Shown in pieces: positions 34,610 to 44,770 of a DNA stretch of 64,000 bases. Numbering within the stretch: position 1 is the stretch's first letter; the number at the start of each line of letters is the position of its first letter. A model generated the notes under the pieces. It was not told the DNA's origin, made no database searches, and saw only the letters and a program-made list of their open reading frames with translations. Made by a program: the position numbers and the translations under genes. The DNA comes from an uncultured Alphaproteobacteria bacterium (lineage in GTDB: Bacteria > Pseudomonadota > Alphaproteobacteria > Micropepsales > Micropepsaceae): the NCBI GenBank assembly GCA_903857685.1, contig CAIOFO010000010.1:1-64000 (forward strand). The letters run 5' to 3'.

Positions 34610-34843
34610 ATGATGGCCGCCGATTCGGGCACTCAGAATCCGGCCGAGGAATTACCGCGTCTGTTCGCCGAGCTGCAACAGGTCTATTTGCGCGCGGCAG
34701 ATGCCCTGCCGGCAAACGGTTTTACGGGCAACTCGGCGGCCGGGCTCTTAAAAGAATCCACGCACGCTTCGGAAATCATTCGGCGCATTCGAAAGGTTCA
34801 CAACCTTGAAGTTCCCTCCGGTCAGGATGCTGGGAAACTTTGA
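34610..34843 (+). CDS. Small hypothetical protein
   Basis: A 77-residue ORF starts at tandem ATGs behind ctggagaatg. It is hydrophilic and helical (LPRLFAELQQVYLRAADALP, ASEIIRRIRKVHNLEV), without membrane span or known motif. It follows the zeta gene by 51 bases on the same strand. I do not recognise it, and expression is not certain. Confidence 0.4.
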   Translation: MMAADSGTQNPAEELPRLFAELQQVYLRAADALPANGFTGNSAAGLLKESTHASEIIRRIRKVHNLEVPSGQDAGKL

Positions 34844-35036
34844 GGCGGTTCGGCTAGGTCCGATCGCATAAGAATGCGATGCGGATTTTTGGCGCAAAAA
34901 TAAAGCCGATGACTGGCCGCTCCCGCGCCGCCGGGGCACATGAAAGCTTTATGCAGTCCGCCCAATTTCCGCATGGATATTTTATGGGGTCCGGACCTAT
35001 CTCTATCGGTGAAGTAGCCAGGTTGGAGACAAAGCC

Positions 35037-35279
35037 ATGGCGCAAATTATTGAGATGGATCCTGACACGCGGTGCTGGTTCCGGAACTGCGGGCAGCAAG
35101 AGGCCGATGAGGGCGACCATGTCTGGCCGGAAGTATCGACCCGCTATTCGCAGGAATATTCCGCGCCCACAGATCTGCAAAATGCCCAGGGACGGGTCCT
35201 GCTGGATGTGGCTGTAATCCTGGCAATTGTCGGGGTTTTGGCCACCGCTGCGGCCTTCCTTGCGCCGACATTGTCATAA
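35037..35279 (+). CDS. Small tail-anchored membrane protein
   Basis: This 80-residue ORF has a good ribosome site (ttggagacaaagcc). A hydrophilic N-terminal part contains two Cys (DTRCWFRNCGQQEADEG) and there is one C-terminal membrane helix (LLDVAVILAIVGVLATAAAF). It could be a tail-anchored protein. No family was recognised. The 193 bases before the kdp operon's first peptide hold only an AT-rich stretch (TTTATGAATTTCTTATTTTT, 35371 on), which could be part of the kdp promoter. Confidence 0.5.
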   Translation: MAQIIEMDPDTRCWFRNCGQQEADEGDHVWPEVSTRYSQEYSAPTDLQNAQGRVLLDVAVILAIVGVLATAAAFLAPTLS

Positions 35280-35472
35280 ATCCGTCGCCGGGCAGCGTTG
35301 TTCTGGATCAATTACAGCCGCGCGCTGCCAGCCCAGCCTAGCCTTGGGCAGCCTCTATCCGAAATTCAGGCCTTTATGAATTTCTTATTTTTTGTCCCCT
35401 CAATGCGTATCGAACCTTTATGCCGCCAAGCCTATTTCAGGACACGCGGCCGCGCCGGAAGATGAGGTTTTC

Positions 35473-35556
35473 ATGCTCGATATTCTGTTCATAGCCATCG
35501 GCCTGGCGTTCCTGGGCGGCGCAATGCTGTACGCCGTCGCCTGCGACCGGATGTGA
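35473..35556 (+). CDS. 27-residue membrane micropeptide upstream of kdpF
   Basis: ATG at 35473 with gatgagg upstream opens a reading frame for MLDILFIAIGLAFLGGAMLY followed by AVACDRM: one hydrophobic helix and a charged end. It stops 7 bases before the kdpF start. KdpF-like peptides are the only known class of this size here, so this may be a second KdpF-like subunit or leader. The small size means coding is supported only by the ribosome site, the helix and the position. Confidence 0.55.
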   Translation: MLDILFIAIGLAFLGGAMLYAVACDRM

Positions 35557-35563
35557 GGACACC

Positions 35564-35653
35564 ATGAGCCTTGATTATACGTTGGGTGCGATCGTCACCC
35601 TCGGACTCCTGATTTATCTGGTTTACGCTTTGATCCGCCCCGAGCGGTTTTAA
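35564..35653 (+). CDS. kdpF: KdpF, small subunit of the potassium-transporting ATPase
   Basis: This 29-residue single-span peptide (MSLDYTLGAIVTLGLLIYLV, ending YALIRPERF) has the typical KdpF end, Y-x-L-x-x-PERF. It stabilises the KdpABC complex in the membrane. A gagg site lies upstream, and kdpA follows after 12 bases. Confidence 0.85.
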   Translation: MSLDYTLGAIVTLGLLIYLVYALIRPERF

Positions 35654-35665
35654 GGAACCGAGCCC

Positions 35666-37393
35666 ATGACAGTGAATGGCTGGCTTCAGATCACGCTTTA
35701 TGTCGTGATCATTATCGCGCTCACAAAGCCGTTTGGCGGCTATATGACCCGCGTCTTCAACGGCGACCGCACGCTTCTGTCGCCGGTTCTTCGCCCGGTG
35801 GAGCGTTTGCTTTACGGCATCAGCGGCGTGGACGAGAAGGAAGACCAGCATTGGCTGGTCTATGCCATCGCCATGCTGGCCTTCACCATGGCGGGCTTTC
35901 TCTCGCTGTATGCGCTGCAGCGGCTGCAGGCCGTCCTGCCTTTCAATCCCCAGGGACAGGCCGCGGTCGGCGAGCATCTGGCCTTCAACACTTCGGTCAG
36001 TTTCGTCACCAATACCAACTGGCAGTCCTACGTTCCCGAAACCACCATGAGCTATCTGGTGCAGATGGCGGGACTGACGGTTCACAATTTCCTTTCCGCC
36101 GCGACCGGCATTGCGCTGGCGGTGGCGCTGATCCGCGGCTTCTCGCGGCGCTCAGCAAGCGGCGTCGGCAATTTCTGGGTCGATGTCACGCGCTGCACGC
36201 TCTACATCCTGCTGCCGGTTTCCATCATCGTCGGCCTGTTCTTCATCTGGCAGGGCATGCCGCAAAATCTCAACGCCTATACCGCCGTGACAACGCTGGA
36301 GGGCGTCAAGCAGGTGATTGCCCAGGGGCCGGTGGCTTCGCAGGAAGTCATCAAGATGTTCGGCACCAATGGCGGCGGCTTCTTCAACACCAATTCGGCC
36401 CATCCTTTTGAGAATCCCAATGCGCTGACCAATCTGGTCCAGATGGTCCTGATCTTCTCGATCGGGGCGGGCCTGACCAACGTGTTCGGCCGCATGGTCG
36501 GCAGCCAGAGGCAGGGCTGGGCGAGCTTCGCGGTCATGGGCCTGCTGTTCCTGGCCGGGGTGGCCACGGTCTATCATTCCGAGGCGCCCGGCAATCCTGC
36601 TTTTGCCGCCATGCAAGTTGACCAGGCGCCCAGCGCGCTTCAGGCCGGCGGCAACATGGAAGGCAAGGATGTCCGTTTCGGCATCGCCAATTCATCGCTT
36701 TTCACCACCGTGACCACCGATGCGTCCTGCGGCGCCGTCAACAACATGCATGACAGTTTGATGCCGCTGGGCGGGCTGGTGCCGATGTTCAACATAATGC
36801 TGGGCGAGATCATCTTCGGCGGCGTCGGCTCCGGCCTTTACGGCATGCTGCTGTTCGCCATCATCGCGGTCTTCGTTGCTGGCCTGATGGTGGGGCGTAC
36901 GCCGGAATATCTGGGTAAGAAGCTGGAATCCAAGGAAGTGAAGATGGCGATGCTCGCCATCCTGGTGCTGCCGCTCTCCATGCTGGGCTTCACGGCGCTG
37001 GCCACGGTGCTGCCCGCTGGCCTGGCGGGGCCGGAAAATGCGGGACCACACGGCTTTTCCGAGATTCTCTATGCCTTTGTCTCGGCCACCGGCAACAATG
37101 GCAGCGCCTTTGCCGGCATCACGGCCAACACGATGTTCTACAATTCCACGCTGGGCCTGGCGATGTTCATCGGCCGCTTTTTGATGATCGTGCCGATGCT
37201 GGCCATCGCCGGATCGCTTGCCGCCAAGAAAATCGTGCCGCCCTCGGCAGGAACCTTTCCCACCGACAGCGGCCTGTTTGTCGGCCTGTTGATCGGCGTG
37301 ATCGTCATCATGGGCGGGCTCATTTTCTTCCCCGCCCTGGCCCTGGGTCCCATCGTCGAGCATTTGGCGATGACCGCAGGCACACTTTATTAA
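35666..37393 (+). CDS. kdpA: KdpA, potassium-translocating subunit of Kdp ATPase
   Basis: This 575-residue membrane protein has ten predicted spans and the four pore-loop segments of the KdpA selectivity filter, including [33 protein letters not shown] and [12 protein letters not shown]. It binds K+ and passes it toward KdpB. Length fits the family (about 560). The start ATG at 35666 follows ttaaggaacc. It is in the order F-A-B-C on one strand. Confidence 0.96.
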   Translation: MTVNGWLQITLYVVIIIALTKPFGGYMTRVFNGDRTLLSPVLRPVERLLYGISGVDEKEDQHWLVYAIAMLAFTMAGFLSLYALQRLQAVLPFNPQGQAAVGEHLAFNTSVSFVTNTNWQSYVPETTMSYLVQMAGLTVHNFLSAATGIALAVALIRGFSRRSASGVGNFWVDVTRCTLYILLPVSIIVGLFFIWQGMPQNLNAYTAVTTLEGVKQVIAQGPVASQEVIKMFGTNGGGFFNTNSAHPFENPNALTNLVQMVLIFSIGAGLTNVFGRMVGSQRQGWASFAVMGLLFLAGVATVYHSEAPGNPAFAAMQVDQAPSALQAGGNMEGKDVRFGIANSSLFTTVTTDASCGAVNNMHDSLMPLGGLVPMFNIMLGEIIFGGVGSGLYGMLLFAIIAVFVAGLMVGRTPEYLGKKLESKEVKMAMLAILVLPLSMLGFTALATVLPAGLAGPENAGPHGFSEILYAFVSATGNNGSAFAGITANTMFYNSTLGLAMFIGRFLMIVPMLAIAGSLAAKKIVPPSAGTFPTDSGLFVGLLIGVIVIMGGLIFFPALALGPIVEHLAMTAGTLY

Positions 37394-37412
37394 GCGCCGA
37401 AAGAGGCATTCG

Positions 37413-39527
37413 ATGGATAATTCGAAAAATCGCAATAGCAGCCTGTTTGCCACGATCGGCGATCCCAAGATCCTGATTCCGGCGATCGGCGGCGCCTTTC
37501 GCAAGCTCGACCCGCGCATCATGATCCATAACCCGGTCATGTTCGTGGTCGAGATTGTGGCCACGCTCACCACCATTCTGTTCGTGCGCGATCTGGCCAC
37601 CGGTGTCGCGCATCTGGGCTTCGCATTTCAGATCAATCTCTGGCTTTGGTTCACGGTGCTGTTCGCCAATTTTGCCGAGGCGGTTGCCGAAGGCCGGGGC
37701 AAGGCGCAGGCCGCCTCGCTGCGCCAGACCAAGACGGATGCGATGGCCAAGCTGCTGACGCCCGGCGCGGCAACGACGCAGCCGGTGGCGGCGGCATCGC
37801 TCAAGCCGGGTGATATCGTGCTGGTGGAGGCGGGCGACCTGGTGCCCAGCGATGGCGATGTGATCGAGGGTGTCGCCTCCGTCAATGAATCCGCCATCAC
37901 CGGCGAATCCGCTCCCGTCATCCGGGAAAGCGGCGGCGACCGTTCGGCGGTCACCGGCGGCACCACCGTGATCTCCGACTGGATCAAGGTCCGGATCACG
38001 GCCGGCTACGGCCATACTTTCCTGGACCGCATGATCGCCCTGGTCGAGGGCGCCGAACGCCAGAAAACCCCCAATGAAATCGCCCTCAACATTCTTCTGG
38101 CGGGCCTGACAATTATCTTCGTCATCGTTATTGCAACGATTCCGAGCTTCGCCATTTATGCCGGCGGCAAGATGCCGGTGCTGGTGCTGGTGGCGCTGTT
38201 TGTGACACTCATTCCGACCACCATCGGCGCCCTGCTGTCCGCCATCGGCATCGCCGGCATGGACCGGCTGGTGCGCTTTAACGTGCTGGCGATGTCCGGC
38301 CGGGCGGTGGAAGCGGCGGGCGACGTCGACACGCTTTTGCTCGACAAGACCGGCACCATCACCCTGGGCAATCGCCAGGCGACCGAATTTCATGCCCTGC
38401 CGGGCGTTACGGCGCAGGAACTGGCGGAAGCCGCCCAGATGTCGTCGCTGTCGGACGAAACCCCGGAAGGCCGCTCCGTGGTGGTTCTGGCCAAGGAAAA
38501 ATACGGCATCCGCGGCCGCGAAATGGCGCCGCTGAACGCCAAATTCCTGCCCTTCTCGGCCCATACCCGCATCAGCGGCATCGATTATGAAGGAAGCCAG
38601 ATCCGCAAGGGCGCGGTGGACGCTGTGCTGAATTATGCCCTGACTGCGGCGGGCATGGCCACGGTCCAGGCGCCGGACCGCGCGGCGGCGGTAAAACTTC
38701 TCGGCGCCGACGCCGGCAACGCCTTCATCGCGATTTCCGAACGCGTCGCCAAGTCAGGCGGCACACCGCTGGCGGTGGCAAAGGACGGAAAGCTGCTGGG
38801 AATCATCCAGCTCAAGGACATCATCAAGGGCGGCATCAAGGAGCGTTTTGCCGAATTGCGCCAGATGGGCATCCGCACCGTGATGATCACTGGCGACAAT
38901 GCCCTGACGGCGGCGGCCATCGCGGCGGAATCGGGCGTGGATGACTTCCTGGCCCAGGCGACGCCGGAAACCAAACTCAAGCTGATCCGCGACGAACAGG
39001 CCAAGGGCAAGTTGGTGGCGATGTGCGGTGACGGCACCAATGATGCGCCGGCGCTGGCGCAGGCCGATGTCGGCGTGGCGATGAACACCGGCACAATGGC
39101 GGCCCGCGAAGCCGGCAACATGGTGGACCTGGACAGCGACCCGACCAAGCTGATCGAGATCGTGGAAATCGGCAAGCAGCTCCTCATCACCCGTGGCGCG
39201 CTCACCACCTTCTCGATCGCCAATGACGTCGCCAAGTATTTCGCGATCATTCCGGCAATGTTCCTGGCCTTTTATCCCCAGCTGCAGGCGCTCAATATCA
39301 TGCAGCTCCACACCCCGCAGAGCGCGATCCTGTCGGCCATCATCTTCAATGCGCTGATCATCATCGCCCTGATACCGCTGGCCCTCAAAGGCGTTTCCTA
39401 CCGTCCGGTCGGCGCGGCCAGCATGCTGCGGCGCAATCTCCTGATCTACGGCCTTGGGGGCATCATCGTGCCGTTTGTCGGCATCAAACTGATCGACCTG
39501 GCGGTCACCGCCATCGGTCTTGCGTGA
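37413..39527 (+). CDS. kdpB: KdpB, P-type ATPase subunit of the potassium transporter
   Basis: This 704-residue P-type ATPase has the phosphorylated Asp in [12 protein letters not shown] (about residue 310), the TGES-like [14 protein letters not shown] segment of the actuator, and the hinge [23 protein letters not shown] hydrolysis drives K+ uptake with KdpA. KdpB can also be inhibited by Ser phosphorylation in the TGES loop (Ser present here). It begins 19 bases after kdpA. Confidence 0.96.
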   Translation: MDNSKNRNSSLFATIGDPKILIPAIGGAFRKLDPRIMIHNPVMFVVEIVATLTTILFVRDLATGVAHLGFAFQINLWLWFTVLFANFAEAVAEGRGKAQAASLRQTKTDAMAKLLTPGAATTQPVAAASLKPGDIVLVEAGDLVPSDGDVIEGVASVNESAITGESAPVIRESGGDRSAVTGGTTVISDWIKVRITAGYGHTFLDRMIALVEGAERQKTPNEIALNILLAGLTIIFVIVIATIPSFAIYAGGKMPVLVLVALFVTLIPTTIGALLSAIGIAGMDRLVRFNVLAMSGRAVEAAGDVDTLLLDKTGTITLGNRQATEFHALPGVTAQELAEAAQMSSLSDETPEGRSVVVLAKEKYGIRGREMAPLNAKFLPFSAHTRISGIDYEGSQIRKGAVDAVLNYALTAAGMATVQAPDRAAAVKLLGADAGNAFIAISERVAKSGGTPLAVAKDGKLLGIIQLKDIIKGGIKERFAELRQMGIRTVMITGDNALTAAAIAAESGVDDFLAQATPETKLKLIRDEQAKGKLVAMCGDGTNDAPALAQADVGVAMNTGTMAAREAGNMVDLDSDPTKLIEIVEIGKQLLITRGALTTFSIANDVAKYFAIIPAMFLAFYPQLQALNIMQLHTPQSAILSAIIFNALIIIALIPLALKGVSYRPVGAASMLRRNLLIYGLGGIIVPFVGIKLIDLAVTAIGLA

Positions 39528-39537
39528 GGAACCCGCC

Positions 39538-40149
39538 ATGCTGAAACAAATCCGTCCCGCCCTTTTGATGATCGTGCTGTTCACGATCCTCACCGGCCTG
39601 ATCTATCCGCTGGGAATGACCGGGCTGGGCCAATTGCTGTTTCCGCATCAGGCGGGTGGCAGCCTGATTGAAAAGAACGGCAAGGTGATCGGCTCCGAAC
39701 TGATCGGGCAAAATTTCGCCAGCGCCAAATATTTCCACGGCCGGATATCCACCACATCGGAACCCGACCCCAAGGATGCGACCAAGACCATCGCGGTGCC
39801 CTATGCCGCCGACAATTCCTCGGCGTCCAATCTGGGCCCGACATCCAAGGCGCTGATCGCCCGTGTCAAATCGGACACCGCTACGCTGCACGCCGAAAAC
39901 CCGTCCGCGCCGGTGCCGGTCGATCTGGTCACCAGCTCGGCGAGCGGCCTGGACCCGGACATCACGCCCGCGGCGGCCCTATTCCAGGTGCCCCGTGTGG
40001 CCAAGGCCCGCGGTCTTTCCGAACCGGCTGTCCGCCAGCTGGTCGAGAGCCATGTTTCCGGGCGGCTGCTGGGCCTGATCGGTGAGCCGCATGTCAACGT
40101 CCTGAAACTCAATATGGATCTGGACGCCATGCAAGGCAGCCGCGGCTGA
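39538..40149 (+). CDS. kdpC: KdpC, assembly subunit of Kdp ATPase
   Basis: This 203-residue protein has one N-terminal membrane span ([20 protein letters not shown]) and a periplasmic domain with the family motifs [50 protein letters not shown] and [17 protein letters not shown]. It helps bind ATP with KdpB and stabilises the complex. The ATG at 39538 with gtgagga is the start. Confidence 0.94.
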   Translation: MLKQIRPALLMIVLFTILTGLIYPLGMTGLGQLLFPHQAGGSLIEKNGKVIGSELIGQNFASAKYFHGRISTTSEPDPKDATKTIAVPYAADNSSASNLGPTSKALIARVKSDTATLHAENPSAPVPVDLVTSSASGLDPDITPAAALFQVPRVAKARGLSEPAVRQLVESHVSGRLLGLIGEPHVNVLKLNMDLDAMQGSRG

Positions 40150-40264
40150 GCTAGTGTGTGGGCACGGTTGAGCGAGTCGCTCTCGGTCGTCCTTCCCCCG
40201 GAGGGGCTTTCGGGGCAAGTTGCATTGACGCGCAGCAACCCATTCGAAAATGAGGATGAGGGCG

Positions 40265-40324
40265 ATGAGTAACTATATCCGGCCTGCCGGCAATGTTCCG
40301 CAAACCGGCCGGTGTGTTTCTTGA
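40265..40324 (+). CDS. Possible 19-residue leader ORF overlapping the SPFH gene start
   Basis: ATG at 40265 has the good ribosome site gaggatgagggcg and encodes MSNYIRPAGNVPQTGRCVS. Its TGA (40322-40324) overlaps the TTG at 40321 that opens the SPFH frame. It may couple translation into the SPFH gene, which lacks its own clear ribosome site. Alternatively a single-base frameshift separates a genuine N-terminus from the rest. Confidence 0.4.
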   Translation: MSNYIRPAGNVPQTGRCVS

Positions 40325-41244
40325 GCGAACCCTGGGGCCAGCCGGGCAACCGGCCGCAGATCAACATCAACAACCTGCCGCGGCATATTAATGTCAACAA
40401 TCTGCCGCGGGGAGCGGCTGGCGCCGGCTTGGCTGTCGTCGTGCTGCTGCTGATCCTGCTTTCCACCTATTTCACCATCGACCAGGGTGAGCGTGGCGTG
40501 ATCCTGCACAACGGCGCCATCGTGGGCGAAGCCGAACCGGGGCTGCATTTCAAGTTGCCGATCATCACCAGCATCGAGAAGATTTCGGTGCAGATTCAAA
40601 AGGAATCTTTTGCCAAGACCGCCGATACCGACGCCCGCATGCAGGCCTATTCCCGCGACCAGCAACCGGCGATCATCGCTCTCTCGGTGAACTATCACGT
40701 CACAGATGCGTCCGCCGTCTATGCCCAGTACGGCTCGCTGGCAGGCATGGAAGCCCGGGTGATCAACCCGAAGGCCTATGAGCAACTGAAGAATGTCTTC
40801 GGCCAGTTCGACGCCGCCGATGCCATCCAGAAACGCGCTTCCCTGAATGCGGAAGTTTATGCCGCGATCCGCGGCGCGGTGCGCGGGCCGGTGGTGATTG
40901 ACAGCGTTCAGATCGAGGACATTTCCTTCTCTCAGCAATACGAAGCCGCCGTCGAAGCGCGCATGCAAGCCATCGTCAAGCAGCAGCAGGCCGAAGCGGA
41001 CAAGCAGAAGCGCATCATAGATGCCGACGCCGCCGCCTATGAAGTGAAGGCGGCGGCGGATGCCCAGGCGCACCAGATCGAGGTGCAGGGCGCCGCCGAG
41101 GCCGGTGCGATCAAGGCGCGTGGCGACGCCCTGCGCGACAATCCCGGTCTGCCGACGCTGGTCGCGGCAGAAAAATGGAACGGGGTGTTGCCGACCACGA
41201 TGGTTCCGGGCAATGCGTTGCCGTTTCTGAACCTCGCGAAATAA
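40321..41244 (+). CDS. SPFH/prohibitin-family membrane protein
   Basis: This protein of about 307 residues has an N-terminal span (AGAGLAVVVLLLILLSTYFT), an SPFH domain (TIDQGERGVILHNGAI, FKLPIITSIEKISVQIQKE) and an Ala/Gln/Glu-rich coiled coil at the C-terminal side (ARMQAIVKQQQAEADKQKRI). Prohibitin-like proteins form ring scaffolds that protect or regulate membrane complexes. It sits between kdpC and kdpD on the same strand, an unusual place that suggests a role for the Kdp complex or its sensor. The start is probably the TTG at 40321 coupled to the leader ORF, or the GTG at 40312. Confidence 0.85.
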   Translation: MSEPWGQPGNRPQININNLPRHINVNNLPRGAAGAGLAVVVLLLILLSTYFTIDQGERGVILHNGAIVGEAEPGLHFKLPIITSIEKISVQIQKESFAKTADTDARMQAYSRDQQPAIIALSVNYHVTDASAVYAQYGSLAGMEARVINPKAYEQLKNVFGQFDAADAIQKRASLNAEVYAAIRGAVRGPVVIDSVQIEDISFSQQYEAAVEARMQAIVKQQQAEADKQKRIIDADAAAYEVKAAADAQAHQIEVQGAAEAGAIKARGDALRDNPGLPTLVAAEKWNGVLPTTMVPGNALPFLNLAK

Positions 41245-41376
41245 AGGCATATGCGCCGCAAGAGGCCGTCAGCCGGGGCGGCAAAGTACAGGGTGGCGGA
41301 ATAAAATGGCAACATGGCTTCATAAATTGGACCTGACGCCATGCACAGCAAGCGGCGGCTGAGCTAATGTTGCGGG

Positions 41377-44082
41377 ATGACTGAGCGAATTTCCCAGGAA
41401 CGTCCCTCACCGGATGCTCTCTTGGAGCAGGCCAGAAAGGAGGGACGCGGCAAGCTCCGCGTTTTTCTGGGCGCCGCTCCGGGCGTGGGCAAGACCTTTG
41501 AAATGCTGACCCAGGGGCGACGCCGGCGGCTGGAAGGCACCGATGTGGTCATTGGTGTGGTGGAAACCCACGGCCGGCAGGAGACCGAAGCCCTGACAAA
41601 GGGCTTTGAGAGCATTCCCAAGAAGCGCGGTCTTTACAAAGGCCGCGTGGTCGCGGAAATGGACCTTGACGCCATTCTCCAGCGCAAACCGGAGCTGGTC
41701 CTGGTGGACGAGCTTGCCCATACCAATGTCGAGGGCAGCCGGCATCCCAAGCGCTACCTCGATGTGGAAGAGATTCTGGATGCCGGCATTGACGTTTTCA
41801 CCACCGTCAACATCCAGCACATCGAAAGCCTGAATGACGTCATTGCCCAGATCACGCGCATCCATGTGCGCGAGACCGTGCCGGACGCCATCCTGGACGA
41901 AGCCGATGAAATCGAGCTGGTCGATCTGACGGCGGAAGACCTGCTCAAGCGGCTTCGTGAAGGCAAGGTTTATGTCAAGGCGCAGGCGGAGAGGGCGCTG
42001 AGCCATTTTTTCTCGCCCGGCAATCTGACGGCATTGCGCGAGCTTGCCCTGCGCCGGGTCGCCCAGCATGTCGACCGCGACATGGTGGACTACATGCAGG
42101 CGCACGCCATCGGCGGTCCATGGCCCGCCAGCGAACGCATCCTGGTCTGCATCAGCGAACAGCCCAGCTCTGCCGAACTGGTGCGCCGTGCGCGCCGCGT
42201 CGCCGACGCCCTGAAGGCGGAATGGACCGCGCTCTATATAGAAAGTGCCCGGCACGCGACCTTGAGCGAGGCTGACAAGGACCGGGTCGCCGATACGCTG
42301 CGGCTGGCGCAGCGCCTCGGTGGCCAGACGGCATCCTTGCCCGGCCGCAATATCGCGGAGGCAATCCTAGCATTCGCCCGCCGGAATAACGTCACCCAGA
42401 TCATCATCGCCAAATCGGACAGGCCGCTATGGTTTGAGCTGCTCCATGGTTCGGTGGTGCGCGATCTTTTCCGCAACAGCGGCGCCATCAGCGTCACCGC
42501 AATCGCCCCGCGCGGCGCGGCGATTCCCGCCAAAAGCGTCAAGACCGCCGTCCGTTCCGAGGGGACCGGCTGGCGCGGATACCTGATCAGCGCGCTGGCC
42601 GTGACCGGCACCATCGGCATCGCCTGGGTTATCAACGCCTTTTCCGCCCAAGCCCTGGGCAGCCTGGGAATGATTTTCCTGGTGCCGGTGCTGATCAGCG
42701 CAGTATTTTTCGGGCGCAGGGTCGCCTTTGTCACCGCGATCCTGAGCGTGATGGCCTATAATTTCTTCTTCCTTCCTCCGCTTTATACTTTCACCATTGC
42801 CGACCCGAACAACTGGCTGTCGTTCGGCGTCCTGCTATTCGTGGGTATTTTTGCAGGCAATCTCGCGGCACGGGTGCGGGTTCAGGCCGATCTTGCGGCT
42901 GCGCGGGCAACCGCCATGACCGAGCTATATCGCTTCACGGGGAAGCTGGCGGGAATTGCCCGCCTCGACGATATCTTGTGGGCTGCCTCCTTTCAGATCG
43001 CATCCATGCTGAAAGCCAATGTGGTGATCCTGTTACCCAACCCCGCGACCAAGAACCCGGAAGTCCGCGCCGGTTATCCACCGGAGGACGAGCTGGACGC
43101 ACAGGACCTTGCCGCGGCGGCCTGGAGCTGGGGCCATGGCCAGCCCGCCGGCCGCCACGCCGAGACCTTGCCCGGCGCCAAGCGGCTATTTCTGCCCATG
43201 CGCACGGGAGAAGGCATTGTCGGCGTCGCCGGTCTGCTGCGCCAGGATGAACGCTCGCTGTTCACGCCGGATGAAAGACGGCTGCTCGATGCCTTGCTGG
43301 ACCAGACGGCGCTGGCCATCGAGCGCTCGACACTGGTCGAACGGGCGGACGAGGCGCAGGTGCTGGCCGAGGCGGACAAGCTGCGGGTGGCAATGCTGAC
43401 GTCACTGTCGCACGATTTGCGCACGCCGCTTGCATCCATACTCGGCGCGGCCACCACGCTGATTGCGGGCCAGAATCTTTACGACGTCAAGCAGACCGGC
43501 GAACTGCTTGACACCATAAGGGAGGAAGCCGAGCGCCTGGACCGCTTTGTCGGCAATCTTCTCGACATGTCGCGGCTGGAGGCGGGCGTTCTGGGCGCCA
43601 AACCGGAAAGCGTAGATGTCACCGATCTGGTGGAAACCGCCACCAAGCGCCTGGCCCGCCGTTTGTCGGGGCACAGGCTGGAATTGAATTTTCCTCCCGA
43701 TATCCCGCTTGTGTCGGCCGACACTCTGCTTCTGGAACAGGCCATCTTCAACCTGTTGGACAATGCGGTAAAATATGCGCCGGCTGGAACCGCCATCCGC
43801 TTGCAGGCGCACCGCATGGAATCCAAGGTCATCCTGACAATCGCGGACGAAGGACCGGGAATTCCTCCGGAGGCGTTGACGCATATCTTCGACAAATTTT
43901 ATCGCGCCAAGGCGGCGGATAGCCGTGTCGCCGGAACAGGGCTGGGCCTGGCGGTGGCGCGCGGTTTTGTGGAGGCCTTCGGGGGCAGCCTGGACGCCGC
44001 CAACCGCGCCGATCGCAGCGGCGCAATCATGACCATTACCCTTCCCATCGCGACCGAACCGGGATCCGCTCATGGCCGCTAA
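41377..44082 (+). CDS. kdpD: KdpD, potassium/turgor sensor histidine kinase
   Basis: This 901-residue sensor has an N-terminal KdpD domain with a Walker-A motif (GAAPGVGKTFEML, near residue 33), a universal-stress-like domain (about 250-370), four close membrane spans (about 395-495), a GAF-like region (about 520-660), then a kinase with phosphorylated His679 in SLSHDLRTPLASI and ATPase motifs NLLDNAVKYAP and DEGPGIPPE. It activates KdpE at low K+ and can be tuned by c-di-AMP in some bacteria through the stress-like domain. It overlaps kdpE by 11 bases. Confidence 0.95.
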   Translation: MTERISQERPSPDALLEQARKEGRGKLRVFLGAAPGVGKTFEMLTQGRRRRLEGTDVVIGVVETHGRQETEALTKGFESIPKKRGLYKGRVVAEMDLDAILQRKPELVLVDELAHTNVEGSRHPKRYLDVEEILDAGIDVFTTVNIQHIESLNDVIAQITRIHVRETVPDAILDEADEIELVDLTAEDLLKRLREGKVYVKAQAERALSHFFSPGNLTALRELALRRVAQHVDRDMVDYMQAHAIGGPWPASERILVCISEQPSSAELVRRARRVADALKAEWTALYIESARHATLSEADKDRVADTLRLAQRLGGQTASLPGRNIAEAILAFARRNNVTQIIIAKSDRPLWFELLHGSVVRDLFRNSGAISVTAIAPRGAAIPAKSVKTAVRSEGTGWRGYLISALAVTGTIGIAWVINAFSAQALGSLGMIFLVPVLISAVFFGRRVAFVTAILSVMAYNFFFLPPLYTFTIADPNNWLSFGVLLFVGIFAGNLAARVRVQADLAAARATAMTELYRFTGKLAGIARLDDILWAASFQIASMLKANVVILLPNPATKNPEVRAGYPPEDELDAQDLAAAAWSWGHGQPAGRHAETLPGAKRLFLPMRTGEGIVGVAGLLRQDERSLFTPDERRLLDALLDQTALAIERSTLVERADEAQVLAEADKLRVAMLTSLSHDLRTPLASILGAATTLIAGQNLYDVKQTGELLDTIREEAERLDRFVGNLLDMSRLEAGVLGAKPESVDVTDLVETATKRLARRLSGHRLELNFPPDIPLVSADTLLLEQAIFNLLDNAVKYAPAGTAIRLQAHRMESKVILTIADEGPGIPPEALTHIFDKFYRAKAADSRVAGTGLGLAVARGFVEAFGGSLDAANRADRSGAIMTITLPIATEPGSAHGR

Positions 44083-44767
44083 ATTGCCCAAGATACTGAT
44101 CGTGGATGACGAACCGCAGATATTGCGGTTCCTTCGCGCCAGCCTGCCGCCTCACGGATATGAGTGTGTCGAGGCCGGTTCGGGTAGCCAGGCCATACGG
44201 ACTTTTGCGGCCGAACGCCCCGACGCGGTCATTCTGGATCTGGGTTTGCCCGATCAGGACGGATTTGCGGTGATCCAGGCCATTCGCGCCAATGCGCTGA
44301 CGCCGATCATCGTGCTATCCGCGCGCAGCGACGTCGAAGGCAAGGTCAGGGCGCTGGAACTTGGCGCGGATGATTATGTCACCAAGCCCTTCGATATGGC
44401 GGAATTGCTGGCCCGCCTGAAAGCGGGATTGCGCCACGGCCTGCAGGCGGTGGGTGAAGCGCCGGTTTTTCGCTCCGGTCCCCTGGCCGTGGACTTGGTC
44501 AATCGCCGGGTCATGCTCGACGACAATGAAGTCCACCTGTCGCCGAAGGAATACAGCCTTCTGCGCTTTCTTGTGGCGCATGCCGGCAAGGTGGTGACGC
44601 ACCATCAGCTTCTGAAGGAAGTGTGGGGTCCGGCCCATGTCGAGGATGTGCAATATCTGCGTGTTCTGATGCGCCAGCTGCGGCAGAAAATCGAACCCGA
44701 TATCGCCGTGGCGCGGCTCCTCGTCACCGAGCCAAGTGTGGGCTATCGCCTGCTCGTCCAGCCATAG
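44072..44767 (+). CDS. kdpE: KdpE, response regulator of the Kdp system
   Basis: This 231-residue OmpR-type regulator has a receiver with DDEPQ and phospho-acceptor Asp56 (VILDLGLPDQDG), Lys in VTKPFDMAELLAR, and a winged-helix domain (LSPKEYSLLRFLVAHAGKVV, VEDVQYLRVLMRQLRQKIE). It should activate the kdp promoter upstream of 35473. It converges on hemA with 3 bases between stops. Confidence 0.95.
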   Translation: MAAKLPKILIVDDEPQILRFLRASLPPHGYECVEAGSGSQAIRTFAAERPDAVILDLGLPDQDGFAVIQAIRANALTPIIVLSARSDVEGKVRALELGADDYVTKPFDMAELLARLKAGLRHGLQAVGEAPVFRSGPLAVDLVNRRVMLDDNEVHLSPKEYSLLRFLVAHAGKVVTHHQLLKEVWGPAHVEDVQYLRVLMRQLRQKIEPDIAVARLLVTEPSVGYRLLVQP

Positions 44768-44770
44768 CCG

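Noticed and set aside
35371-35395. KdpE binding site
   Set aside because: The stretch is AT-rich and in the right place, but I could not match it to a defined KdpE consensus with confidence.
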